DNA of 64,000 bases, taken from NCBI GenBank assembly GCA_029207755.1, contig JARCOQ010000006.1, positions 20,372,890 through 20,436,889 on the forward strand, read 5' to 3'. Both the position numbers and the translations under genes were made by a program. Of this stretch, positions 10,833 through 23,430 are shown piece after piece. The DNA is from Chamaea fasciata (taxonomy: Eukaryota; Chordata; Aves; Passeriformes; Sylviidae). Below the pieces are notes generated by a model. The model ran no database searches. It saw only the letters and a program-made list of their open reading frames with translations, and was not told the origin of the DNA. How positions within the stretch are numbered: position 1 is the first letter of the stretch; each line of letters starts with the position of its first letter.

Positions 10833-13800
10833 TGTATGGAAGGCATTTAGACAACTTGAAACAAGTTTCGTTACTTCTGAACTAGATTCTTAAATATAGT
10901 ACATAGCTACCTAAAACAGGTATATTTTGGATGTGAACGGTCACTGAGATCTTAAAAATAAAACCCCCAAAACACTATCCTTCCAGCTGTCATTGAGCCT
11001 TGGAACCTATGCAGGCTACCTAGATTATGTCCAGCTTCAGTTTTAGGTTCTTTAGTAAGCCACTTTTGTGCCTGTGCACATATCCAGACTTTCGGAGTCC
11101 AATTAGTTCAAAATCAATCCAGACATAAACTTCCTCTAGACACAGATATCAGGTGTTCTTTCACCAAAACCTCTTGAAAAAGTAGAGCTCAGACACAGAT
11201 TATTCCTGACCACATAGCTATTGGATTTTATGTGTAAATTCTCTGCTCAACTGGAAAAGCCCGTAAGTGGTGATCTAATTGTTAGAAATTTATATGAGTA
11301 TTTTGACCATGAGCTCTTTTCACTAATTTTATATGCATGCATACAGAAGAACACTGCACATAATGAGAGTATGACAATTATATTCCCAAAACTTCGATGA
11401 TTCTAAGTTTGCAAAGGGGAGAATTTTTCCATCCTGTGCTATCCTCAAGGCTTTTTTACCAGCTAACTCTGCTTAGCAGCCAAATTTCCTTAGTCCATCT
11501 TGATATAACATGCTGATTATGTTCCTATAACTGGTAGCTGGTCCAGGTTCTTGATGCCTTACTGAGAACATAAATATATAAAAATTTCTGATATTAGTTA
11601 CCCATTTACTGTGTTTTTATACCTTGGATATTCAAAAGAGTGGAAGATTAGGTATGATATAGTTAAAAACTAATAATGAAGCAAATATATTAATATATTG
11701 TTTCATAAAAAAAAAGAAATCTATTAGGACTCCCTTAAAGCTATAATTTCTGTCTATATAGAGAAATACCTTTTCTTTTTATAAGCAGTTCCTCATAAGA
11801 TCTTAAAGGCATATATTTTAAAAACTTAACTCATTTCAGAAATCATCTCAAACCCCTTTAACACCTTAAATTAAAAACAAACACACTGGGTTGTATTTGC
11901 ATCACAAAGAAATAAATAATAAAACTCTTACTGCCGATAAAATCAATGAAAATGCAAATAATTTCTCTTGTTTGTTTCTCCTGTAAGTTCTAAATAGAGG
12001 CAACACAACCATTCACATATGAAAACAAACAGAAATGAGCAGTCTAGCATTTGGTTTTGAAAAAGAAATTTCATATGGACTAAATTACATCCGGGTTCCT
12101 TTGAAGAACATTTTGTATTTCGTGACCAAATGATTTTTCTAGGGACAACTATTAAGAAATATTAGGGATAAGTATTTAAGTGGCATACAATGCCTTTGAC
12201 CATAGTGCTCTGTGTTTGTCTCTGGGGTTTCATCCTTTGTTTAAATATGATTGTTTGCCTTATAAAAGCTACTGACAGATGAAAGGTTTTTTCCCGACAC
12301 CAATTTGTAGATGCACATACTCCTCCAGCCCTCACCAACAATTTTATGTAATTCCCTTGTCTGATGGATCATGTTGAAGGGTAAAACTGTAAGTTCCTTA
12401 ACTCTGTATCTCACCTATAACCAATGAATAGGCTATCTGACATCAATAGACAATGAACAGATCTATAACAATAGGTACTTCACAGCATAAGAGATTAAAA
12501 TTTATGTTAAAATGAAAAGGGAAAATTGAACAATTTTGTTCACTCTGTAATAGCAGATTTTTAACTGTAATTCAAGTATCCCTTTATAGCACCTTTTTTT
12601 TTCACCAGAAAACCATGTTACAGTCATGTTAGTTTTTATTCATGTGTGCCATGAAAGCCAAATTTTGAGCTGACACAGCTCTTTTAAAGGACTTACTCCA
12701 AATTCAAGTACAAGATTTTACAGCTTAGTAAACTCTGATCAATATCTTGTTCCAATCTCACAAGGGTCCTTAATTTTTCTTGCCTTACCACAAGAAGAAT
12801 GATAAATGTCTGTCATAGATGGCACTGAAGCATCAACACTCTATTTGTTTCACCTTCCTACTCACACTCACAGATATTCTTAGATATCCAGGATTCAGAT
12901 GTTTCAAACTGGTGTTCTTTTTCACCACTCCTTCCCCTTTAGTTATTCAAAGAAAGACTGTCAAATAACTGATAGAATGGTGTTTATTCTAGACAGAAGA
13001 AATAGTGTAGAATATGCAAAATTCTTTTTAATTTAGACTGAAAACATAGAATAGTGTTGGATTAAAAGGTGAATTATCTGGAGTTGTTTTAAATAAAGAG
13101 GAAGTAGATATAATACTCATTCATTTCTTCCCAAACTAGCATACATCTCCAAAAAAATGTAAGTATTTTTCTAGAGGATGTATAGCAAAATCTATAAATA
13201 TTCTAACTCTAATATCACCAATCAGGTTTATGTAAAACTGCATTTAAATTAAATGGTCTTTTATCACTAAGAATTTTTACACTATATTTCTTAAGTGATC
13301 TTTCTTTATTTCTCTTTTCAAGACAAAAGCAAAATAACAAAGCAATATTTTATATTATATGAGAAGAAATTCAAAAGTTGTAAAATTTCATTTTGATGAA
13401 GTTTGAATGCATGTTTGAATTTTCTACTCCTTCATCGAATAGAGTTAATGAAGAATATTCTAAAGTGCAGTTATGCTCTGTATCATATAGATTAAATTTT
13501 CATTTTCGAATGAAAAATATAGTAAAGACACACAGTGTAACCTGTACCATATGAGAAGGCAGCAAAGAATAAAAACTTGCAAGGTCAAAATTCATGACGA
13601 ATAGCAAATAAGGTAATATTACTATTGAATATTATTTGGAATTTGGACAGAATTTTTTGAAGGTCAAGACAAAAAAGATTAGTTTTGAAATAAGATATCA
13701 AAAGAATAGTGAGTGTCATTGTGTACAAAGGGATGAGAAACATATTTAAACAAGTGGAAGAATCATGAAAAAGTAGGGCATAGAGCTGACATTCTTCCAT

Positions 13801-14633
13801 TTGGCTGTACTTTACTGTGAGTGACCCTGACTAGTGTAGTAGATCTTCACAAAGATGTGCATGACTATCATGTGTTTGAATAGTGGTAAAATACCAAGTC
13901 CTTCCAACTTCAGAGAAGATTAAACATATGTCTAGGTTATTTCAATATCTCAAGAGAGTTTAAGTTATGTATCTTACTATAGCACTTACTGTTCCTTGCA
14001 ATGTGGTAGCTCAGGTTAAGTATCTAAAGAACAGTGTTAATTTGAGAATTTATAAACCAAATGAGGGTTAAGGACCTTCAAGAACAAGCTTTTACAGATC
14101 CCTTTTTTCTGTACATAGGCAACTGATTTTCAAGCTATAGGTCCCATAACAAATGTGTATAAAATATATGCTGATGCATCCTTAAAGATGTGACTCAAAA
14201 ACCTAAATCAAGTGGTATTACTGTACAGTGGGAGACCTGCATGCAATAGAAAATTCTGGAAGTTTCAAATGAGATCTACATTAGTTTTAGGAAAGGATAC
14301 ATTTATGAAGGAATATTCCTTTTAATTGTGAGTGTAATATAATGGAGGTATAGAATCATAGTAAAAATTTGGTCTAAAAAACATTGTTTTTAATATTTTC
14401 ATCCCTTGTAGTGTTCTTGTAATTTCTAATGCAACTAATAAAGCCCCCAGAAACTTAGCATATATTGTTGCTTTTGTTGATTTTTTTTTCTTTCTTTTTG
14501 TTTCCTTTCCACTCAAGAAATATGTAGTTTTCCAAAGCAAAACCTTGTAACATTCCAGTGGACACATGGATAAATTTCTCAGAACGGGAATATTGGAGAA
14601 GTTCAGGAAAGAAATCTTAGAACGGTTTAGTTA
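10833..14633. other. AT-rich unique sequence
   Basis: No exon, RNA gene or recognisable transposable element was found. The only open frame of note (13585-13800, minus, 71 codons) is unrecognised. Confidence 0.55.
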
Positions 14634-14699
14634 AGGGAGAGAAAGAGAAAAGATTGGAAGGAAGGGAGAGAGAGAAAGATAGATACAGAAACAGAGAGA
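14634..14699. repeat. Purine-rich (GA/GAAA/GGA) tract
   Basis: About 65 bases are nearly all purine on the plus strand, with degenerate GAGA and GGAAGG motifs. It is a decayed simple repeat. Confidence 0.7.
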
Positions 14700-17649
14700 T
14701 TCCGAAAGTCTTAATAGAAACTACCATGACTGAGAGAACTTGTTTCTCAGCCTGAGCATGTAATCACACAATCTTGACGAAAATCAATGAACAAAATGAT
14801 AAAAGAAATTGGCAGAAAAGGGTACTCATATGTGTGCAACAAACCAGAAAATGTGTGTGTGCAGTAAAACAGAAAGTGCTGGCTTTCCTGGGCATGTGGA
14901 AGAATTATCATAACTCCCTTTTTCTCTCCAGAAGAGACAAGGTGCTGCATACCAGCAAGCTGAGCTGGATTCTGCATGAGCAAGTTTTGAGATAACTTTT
15001 AAACATCTTTCTTTCCTTGCTTGTCTGGTTTCACTCCTAGTTTAAACAGTTCAGTTTCTTCCTCTTTACACTTTAAAATAGTAAGTTTCAAATCCTCTTT
15101 TTCATCTTGAGTTCAGCAGTTGAACGTCAGCTATCCAGTTCCACTTAATATTCTGGAAAAAAATAAGTTTTGTTCCCCAATAAACTGCTTCTATTGCTCC
15201 AGTTTTTACATTATGAGTGGCAGTTTCTTTTGCTGACTAATAAAAGGCTTATCTTGCATTCTTGAACATAACTAGAAGAATGTGAAGCTGAAAAACCTAA
15301 TAAAGATTCTATATCATTCAGTGTTACACTTAAAAAATCTGAATTAATTAATACAGTGGGCTGTAAAGTGATGAGATGTTAAACTTTATTACAGTTGTAA
15401 ATGTGATTAAACAACTTCTTACCTTTTATTTCTATGATTAAGAAAACCATTTATGGTAACTTCAAAAAATTTGGTTTGAAAGCAAAACCCAACAAATGTT
15501 ACAAGCAAAATTTACATCTTAAAAATGTAAAATCAATAAAATCAGTTAATGATATGGTGCAACTATAAACCATTTCTGTATTAAACAATATTTTTTTCAT
15601 AGAGAGTAAGACATAGTGATAATTAACAATGTCACAATTACACTCCATATGTGTATCTATAAATATTAAAACAAACAGAAACTATTTAGTTATTGAATAT
15701 TTTTGTAAGAAAACACAATAATGTTGCTCTACTTATTGTAGTGAATTGTATAATGCATTTATAATTTCACAGTTGGCATAACTGATTTTATTGCTACTAA
15801 TTTTTTTACAAATCAATTATAATAGGTTTTTTTAAGATCTTTTCTCAGACCCAATAACTCAAATCTGTGTAACAAAAAGTGCTAATAGTTGCTATTTAAT
15901 AAAATGTCTCCTATGTGAGCTGATTATCTGCAAACTTGCTGACCTTGACTATAATACATGCAAATGAGATACTGCTGGTTGTTAAAGTAAAATACATATA
16001 TATGAGGAAACAACAGTAATGAATTCACCTGCTGACATTTTTGGTATTGACAGGCCTTGCTAACCTCAGATACATTCAAAATTCCAGCAGACTGAATCAA
16101 TAGCATACATGAATACTTGGAAGAAATAAAAATCTGCTATTTACTATTCTATTATGAAAGACTTCCACTTCAGGCCAGCTCTTTTATTTGCTTTGGAAAT
16201 GATGAAATGTAATTTACTTTAGGCCTCTCACGCTGTTGTGCATGAAGAAAACCAGCAAAAATATTATTCTTGGTATCTTGTGACAAAGCCTTTTTACACG
16301 CCCAGCAAGTGGCCAAGGAAGAGGTTACTGCTCAGTGCCTTTTTATTTGTGATATCTTTTATCCTACTTTACAAAGGGAGAGGAATTGATGTTTGCAAGA
16401 TAATTGACTTCACTCACCTAAGTTTCAAACCAACTGTACTGTTGGAGTGAAAAACATTATCTCTGTCCCATGTAAATACTAAGCTAGTTAATTCTCATCA
16501 ACATGCAAATGTCACTAATTTTCACTAACACAGAGTGCTCTATAAAGGTGATTAGAACCCATTTTGTCACTGAAGAGAAAAACAATATGTCTTGGCATAT
16601 ATTTTGACCTTTTAATTGAGTTCATCATCACTTGTAAGTCACACATGGCATCGTGATCATGGGTGTAGCAAAAAGTAGAAACATACGGAAGGCAGGCACA
16701 GTAAAGACGTGGGGCAGATCTGTTTGCTATGGTTAACTTCAGCTTGGGTAGCATAAACCTGTGAAATGTGAACGAGAAAATGAGTAGTAACTAAGCTGTT
16801 GTTGATTTTGAAAGCTTTTTAGATGGATACCACCTAAGCATTAGGTAGAATAACACTTCTTCCTTTTTTAAATGGTGTTCTTTATTTCCTGTGTCTCACA
16901 GACTCTTTTTCTAGTTTCAACCTGGCCTGAACCTTTTCATAGAATATTATTTTATACCATATTTTCAAGAAAAAGTGGCTAAGCAATGTCTTCTATAATT
17001 CCTTCTTTAAATCCTTTTGTGGTGAGGTACAAATACACTCAGAGCAGTATGTTTTAAATTTAAAATATTTTACCCCCCTGCAGAATAACAAACAATAGTC
17101 TTACTAAAAAGCAAGACACATCTTGCAAAAAATACTATTTGATTTCAATATGATCTTATTTCAGCAAGGATGATGGTGTAGAAAAGTTTTATTTTTATAA
17201 GATATTTATGTTACAGAACAGTCGTGACACAAAGAGGCCCTGTTCATGTTACTTTAAACAGAAGATCCTACATGACAGATTTTATCAGAGACCATAAAGT
17301 AGAACTGTCACAGCATATTTCCTTCCTCTTCAGAAATGAAAAAAAAAAAAGTAAATTGAATTAATTTATGTTGCTTTTATCAGAATTAAATGGCTTTCAA
17401 CAATTAACTGAAAGATGAACATCTAAAAGTGCTTTATGGAAAATACTGGTTATTTCAGCATGACTCAGGTTTCCTTGATAGTTTCATAAATTAAGATGAA
17501 CAGAAATCTTCTCATGAATAAATTTCAGTGTAAAGAACTGTCTAGTTGAGTACAAAATATTCCATTCCAGATATCTTAACTTTGATGTATTCTCACTTCA
17601 TTTAAGTTTTCATTTTCAGTTGAGTTTTTCACAGAAGTCAGGCAGTTGT
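14700..17649. other. AT-rich unique sequence
   Basis: No gene or repeat family is recognised. Frames at 14747-14983 (minus), 14774-14995 (plus) and 16515-16754 (minus) are short and overlap or have no family resemblance. Confidence 0.5.
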
Positions 17650-17757
17650 ATGTGTTTTTGAGAAACCTGGCCTAGTGGAAGACATCTCTTCTCATGATAA
17701 AGGAATTGGAGATAGGTGATGTTACCTTCCAACACAAGCCATTCTATAATTCTATGA
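17650..17757 (+). mobile_element. CR1 3' terminal fragment, plus strand
   Basis: GAAACCTGGCCTAGTGGAAG (17662-17681) matches the CR1 3' region that normally reads 'AACCTGGTCTAGTGGAAG'. It is followed by GTTACCTTCCAACACAAGCC (17720-17739) and the 3' end ATTCTATAATTCTATGA (17740-17756), a diverged copy of the CR1 terminal octamer repeat. Only about 100 bases of the element inserted or survive, as is usual for 5'-truncated CR1 copies. It is non-coding. Confidence 0.85.
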
Positions 17758-20700
17758 AGAAGCAAGGATGCGAAATGATTTGAGGGTGGTGAAAATAAAG
17801 CAGAGTATTCAGGTCAGAGAACCCTAATGATAACCCTAATTGCATGCTTGTAGGGATTTGGAAGCCTGCTAAATTCCCACTAATACTTAGTCCTCAAGGG
17901 AATTAGATTCTGTTCATTATGAGAATGGATTACAACTGATTAGCAGTATAGAAAAAAAAACTATGATAATACTTTTAATAATAAATGAAGCACTTACTAC
18001 AACTTAAAGACACTTTTAAGGATATAGTTAATTATAAAATTTATTCTCTAAACTTTGCAAATGTGTTGTAGAGTACAAAAGTCTGGACTATTTTAAATAG
18101 CAAATTTCTTGATCTATCAGCCCTTGATAAAAATGAAGGAATACTTCTTTAGAAGTCATAAAAGAAACAATTCACACTTTTAAATATTTAGGGAACTTTT
18201 AGCCACAATGATAAAACTAGTACAGAAAACTATAATGCTACTCTTTATTGCCGTTCATGAACTGAAACTGTTAAAAATAAGCTCATGATGATACTGAACT
18301 AGTAAGAAGATAACACCAACATTTAAAATATATATGTCTTTAGAAAAAGGGTTTCAATGAAGTTGGAGAAAAAAAGATGGTAAATCGTTTTTGAGATGGA
18401 AATGCCACTTATTTTGCTAACAACCTCACAGCTCTCCTCAGCTTCTCAGTTTTGCTCTTTGCTTCTCTACTGGTCTTACTAAATTTTATCAAGCCTGTAT
18501 CAGCAGTGTCTTGAGCCACATTTCATTCCTACCCTAAGCACTGCTGTTTCTTACAACTATCACTTCTGCACCTCTTTACTTGAACCTTCAGCTTCTTCTG
18601 GCTGTTGAGCTTGGACTTGCTATTCCCTGTTCCACCAGGCAGGGCTGGCTACTTCCCATCTTTCAGTAATGAATGGACTGCATTACCTTTCATTAGCTTA
18701 TGAAAATACTAGTGATAAATACTGCACAATTAACTGTTGTATTTGCATATAAAAGATAAAGTGAACACTTGCTTTTTCTGTTGTGTATGAATAAAATATT
18801 TTAAGCTTCACTGATTTTAGAGCAAATCTCAATGATACAATATCTCTGAAAAGCTCTCCACAGAGAAATATAAGGAAAGGATTGTAATTGAAGGAGTAAT
18901 TGTTTCAATATGTTCTGTTCTACACATTATATTTGTTTTAATAATAAAATAATTATTATTAATAGCTCTGCTTTTACCTTTTTTATTTGGGAGGGTGGGG
19001 GAGAGGCTGTGGGGAAGGTATCGCCTTTAAATGTGGCATCCTATGAAGCATGGAGAATAAGTCTTTTGTGAGGAGACAGAATTTTTAGTAGGAGAAAGGT
19101 ATTATCTTCAAATTAAATTTTTCTATTGTAGGACCCCAGACTTTTTGCTGATATCACCAGCACATGTCATACATGAACACTCCCCCTTGCCTGGTCCTTC
19201 ACTCTTAGTGGTGAGAAAGACTTCTAATAATGCCTTATTATGCAGAGAAGATGACAAGTTTTAATTTAAATTATCTGATCACATCTCTTGAATACATGAG
19301 TCCATGTCATTTTCTATCATTATTTATTCAGTATCAATACTCAGTTGTCTCCTATTCCTAGTGCAAATTCTTCTCACTTCCAAACCATTCTCTGGAACAC
19401 CTGCAGAGTTTGAATTAACTGAACAGATGAACCTTGAATAGAATCATTATGCAATAGAACTCAGGTAGTCTAATGTCAAGTACACACCACAGCTGATTTT
19501 CTCCTTTACTGTTCTTTTGCTTTACGACAAAGCTGCATTTTTCAATCAGAAATAGGCATCAAGACATTCAGTCCAAGTTTTAAGGTAAACAGCTTCATAA
19601 GATGGCAACAAAACCATTCTTGTATTTGATCTGCACCACTTCTAATTGCAGCAAATTACTTTTGTGTGTATCACATTAGGTTTTGTGTTGTTGAATTACT
19701 GTTATTAATTTACAAGAAGGAAGCTTCACCTTTCTTCAAATTTCTTGAATATCAAGATGAACACTGCTTAGTTGTCGGGTTGGTTTTTTGGGTTTTGTTT
19801 TGTTTTGTCTTGTTTTGTTTTTAATCTGAGAAGCTAAGGGGAATAGATCTCCTTAAGTTAAAAAAAAAAAAAAAGAGATAAAGCCAATGACATGTAAAAA
19901 ATACACTATATGGGTGCAAGTCAAGTCAGATATTTATAACTGGCACACCTCAAGTTCATTGCTAAAGTCATCTCCAGCTAGAATCTAGGTCTCTATATAT
20001 ATTTAATGAACATTTTGCCCAGTCTTGAATATAATAAATAATTTATTCTCTTTGAACTTCCCATGGAAATGGTGTTAAGAGGTAGTCTTTGACTACAAAA
20101 TGGCACTGCTTTACCATTACGAGAGCTGCTCAAAACAACACTTGTGGAAGAAACACAAGTTCCAGACATTTAAAGGTCTTTATTCAGAAATGAGGAAAGA
20201 AGCAGATGGTTTTTCTACTAAATATGGTGTGCAACATTATGATCTGATGACAGAAAAGAATTAAAATAGACACAGACCTACCCCATCTTCATTCCCTGCT
20301 CTCAGTTTCAAGCTCTTTTCCTCATGAGATAAGAACTTAATCTAATTTAAAAAAATGTTCTAGGAAGCAGAAAAGTCCAGTAACCATTCATTCTTTTCTT
20401 TTTTTTTTTCTACATATGGAGGAAAAAATAGTATGAGGAAGCATGATGGTGTGGAATAAAATCTTCCAATAATGTTAAAGCAATGTCAGAAAGAATGAGG
20501 ACAGATATGTGCTCAGAGGAAGTTATGTAGTGCAAGTGCACTGATCAAAGTGGTTTCAACATCTGCTGTAGCACACTTCATGTTCTTCAGCAATCCACAC
20601 TGTGGATGATAAGAGGGGAGAGATTAAAGATTAATGTGACGTCATGGAGAATGTAAAGAAAGTTTTTCCTTGCCCGGTATTTTATTAAGTATAAAATATA

Positions 20701-22094
20701 AGTTTATGGAAAAAGCAAGGGACACACAAACAGCTCAGAAAAATTGTTAAAGAATTTAAAGAAGGTAACTTGCACATTAGAAATCAAAAAAAAAAAAAAG
20801 GTCAAAAAATATAAAGAATAAATTAACTGTGCTCTATAGGGTGTCTTCTCAGATGTAAATTTTTTCCTAGTACTTTCTGAAATGTATTCTGCTGTGTAGA
20901 TCTTCCACTTTCTGACTGTATGGTGCTGCTCCTTACTCAGCAACAGGATACGAGAAGAGTCTTTTCTATCCGCTACTTCCAAGGAGCAGTGGCTCTTCTG
21001 TGGCATGTTGCGGTTTACCTCTTATATAGGCACCACAGCCAAGAAGATTCTTCTTAACTTCTCATAGCTGTAGCTTGTGGATCTGAAAGAAGTCACACGT
21101 AAACTGACACATTTTTTTTCCAAGATTTTATAAATAGAATTAATTTTCTGGGTCCAGTGAATTAGCAGGACCTCTCAAAGTTAGAGCTTTAAAATGCTAA
21201 GGAAAACAGATGGCCAACACAGTTTAATGAAAAAAGAAGTTCAGATTAATGAGTCTATAGAAAAGGAAGAAAAATATTAAATGAAGGGAAAAAAATCAAC
21301 CATGATCCTGGGTCAGAAGAGACTATACATAAAACATTATATTTATTTATTATCATTTCGAGGTAACACTGAGTCGGTGTTACACACAGCACTGACAAGG
21401 ATTAGCCTCTCAAACTTGATTTGCTCTCTTGAGCCTAAAACACTGCAGGATCCTCCAGACTCTGAGCTTATGTTACCTCCTGTCTATTGTGTGTGTCCAG
21501 ACTCCTGCATGTGCCAGACATCATCCCACAGCCTGTTTCTTTGCAGAGTTAATCTTCTGGATCTTGATCTGTAAAGGAAATATTAGTCTGTAAGGTGTAA
21601 GCTTGCAGGTCGTTTCCTATCAACATTGTAATTATTATGCCTTATTCATCTAAAGTCTGGGATTTCATCATGCTACATTATTATAGTATTAGGAGGGGCA
21701 GAAGAGATATGCAGCCTTTAGAATAGGTAGAAGGTGGAGTTTACATCCTGGTCAAGTCTTGCAGAAGGCAAATATGTGTAATTTTGAATAAATATTGAAA
21801 ATTTATGTGTAAAGTGTTCACAGAAAGAGGAAATATGCTGATGGAAAGGAATGAGGATAATCACAAGGGAAAACAAAAGGGAGGGCCATACTAAATATAG
21901 ACTTTAGAATTATGAAGAATAGAGAGAAAAGCAAAGGAGTGAAAGCTGAAAGAAAATATTATTGTTAATTCTACAATGGGAAGAATCCCCATTATAATTA
22001 TATTGGATCCCTGATAAAAGTATATAATAATTATTTCATTGTAATCCATTATGTAGTAAATTTCAAAAGCAGGCATTGTATAAAGTTTTTCATT
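17758..22094. other. AT-rich unique sequence
   Basis: No gene is recognised. A G-rich run at 18989-19014 (GGGAGGGTGGGGG, then GGGG nine bases later) comes close to a quadruplex motif but the last loop is long. T/G-rich simple sequence lies at 19780-19820 and short poly(A) runs at 19861 and 20788. Frames at 20704-21006 (minus, 100 codons) and 21281-21574 (plus, 97 codons) have no recognisable domain. Confidence 0.5.
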
Positions 22095-22632
22095 CATTCA
22101 TCACTCCTTGTCCTATTAATACATGCCCTTGTAAGGAGTCCCTCTCCTGCTTTCTTGTATGGCCCCCTTAGGTACTGGAAGGCTGCCTCCCCAGAACCTT
22201 TTCTTCAGGCTAAACAACCCCAGCTCTCTCAGCCTGTCTTCACAGGAGAGGTGCTCCAGCCCTCTGATTACCTTCATGGCCTCCCTGTGCATTTGCTCAA
22301 ACAAGCTGATGTCCTTCCTGTGCTAGATGCACTCCAGGTGAGGTCTCATGAAAGTGGAGCAGAGGGGCAGAATCATCAACTGCACCCTGGAGAGAATGGG
22401 CTTACTGGGCTGCAGTGCACATTGCCACCGCGTGCCCAGCCTCTCATCCACCAGTCCTGCCAGGTCCCTCTGCTCAGCCTCCTCAGCCTGTAGTGACACG
22501 GGGGTTGCCCCAGCCCAGGTGCAGCACCTTGCACTTGGCTTTGTGAATTTTGTGAGGTTCCCATAAGGTGCCATAGGTGAACTGCTTCAGTTTGTCCAGG
22601 TTCCTCTGGATGACGCCACATCCTTCAGAAAT
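22095..22632 (-). mobile_element. CR1 LINE fragment, minus strand, truncated at both ends
   Basis: The plus strand reads as the complement of CR1 with good similarity. Landmarks are GGAGTCCCTCTCCTGC (22136), GGTACTGGAAGGCTGC (22171), CTCTCAGCCTGTCTTC (22226), AGGTGCTCCAGCCCTCTGAT (22249), AGTGGAGCAGAGGGGCAGAA (22352) and CCTTGCACTTGGC (22527). The CR1 3' terminal octamers and about 250 bases before them are missing, and so is everything upstream of the C-terminal part of ORF2. Because CR1 inserts by target-primed reverse transcription from its 3' end, loss of the 3' end means later deletion or rearrangement. The many overlapping frames at 22116-22621 are remnants or shadows of this element. 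Confidence 0.93.
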
Positions 22633-23425
22633 ACATTACCTATCCTGACAGCAAAGAAAGCATGTTAAAATGCTGTGTAAAAGGTCATACAAGAAACAGC
22701 TTCTGTTTTAACGGAGTGGGACAAAACTGCAATCACATAGCAAGCACAGTGGGAAAGGAAGAAGTGCTGCAGCAACACCATGGTGCTCTACTAACCTGAG
22801 AAGAGGGAAACAACATAATAAAGAAGATGAATGGGCAAGTGATGAGTATGCAGAGGATGACAGACAGTGTAGCTTTGGACACAAACTCTGAATGGAAGTC
22901 TGACAGACTACAGGTTTAGACATGACAGGTCACACTGTTTTGATGTAAATTCAGCTAGCTATTTAAACTGAAGTAAGCTGCTGAAAACATGGACAGTAGG
23001 AAAAAACCTATCCTGAGTAACACACTTGAGATAGCAAAGTTTAGCATGATACTGATTATCTTTCTTGGTACATGTTTCTTTATATAAGCATTATACAGCC
23101 AGAACAAGTCTCCTTTCAGCAGCAATGAAAAATTTCTACCTGGTAACAGGAGGGAAACTCAAATGACAAAAAAAACTCAAGAACCCCAAACCAAACACTA
23201 AACCATGAAAGACCCCAAAACCTTACATTTGAGAGGGATGGTGAACTAAAACACGATTGTGTTGTTTCTGTTGTTCACTGATTTTTTCAAAAAATTAAGT
23301 AACATTTTGAGTATTCTATTAAATTTTTGTCAACAGATCATATAAACATGCTTAAAATATTATTGTTACTATATTACAAGCATTAATATATGCCATATAA
23401 CTCTGTTCAGTGAGTTGTTGTGTGA
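22633..23425. other. Unique sequence between CR1 and LTR
   Basis: No gene or repeat family is recognised. A minus-strand frame at 22708-22923 (71 codons, Leu/Ser/Cys-rich) is not family-like. Confidence 0.5.
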
Positions 23426-23430
23426 TCTAC
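23426..23430 (+). repeat. 5' target-site duplication (TCTAC) of solo LTR
   Basis: TCTAC directly precedes the LTR's TG and is repeated exactly at 24354-24358 after its terminal CA. A 5-bp duplication is typical of ERVL and several other retroviral integrases. Confidence 0.85.

Noticed and set aside
14351..14362. AGAATCATAG resembling a CR1 3' end
   Set aside because: The flanking sequence shows no CR1 similarity, so a chance match in AT-rich DNA is likely.
18989..19014. Candidate G-quadruplex
   Set aside because: Three G-runs are close, but the fourth is nine bases away, longer than the usual loop limit. It stays a weak candidate.
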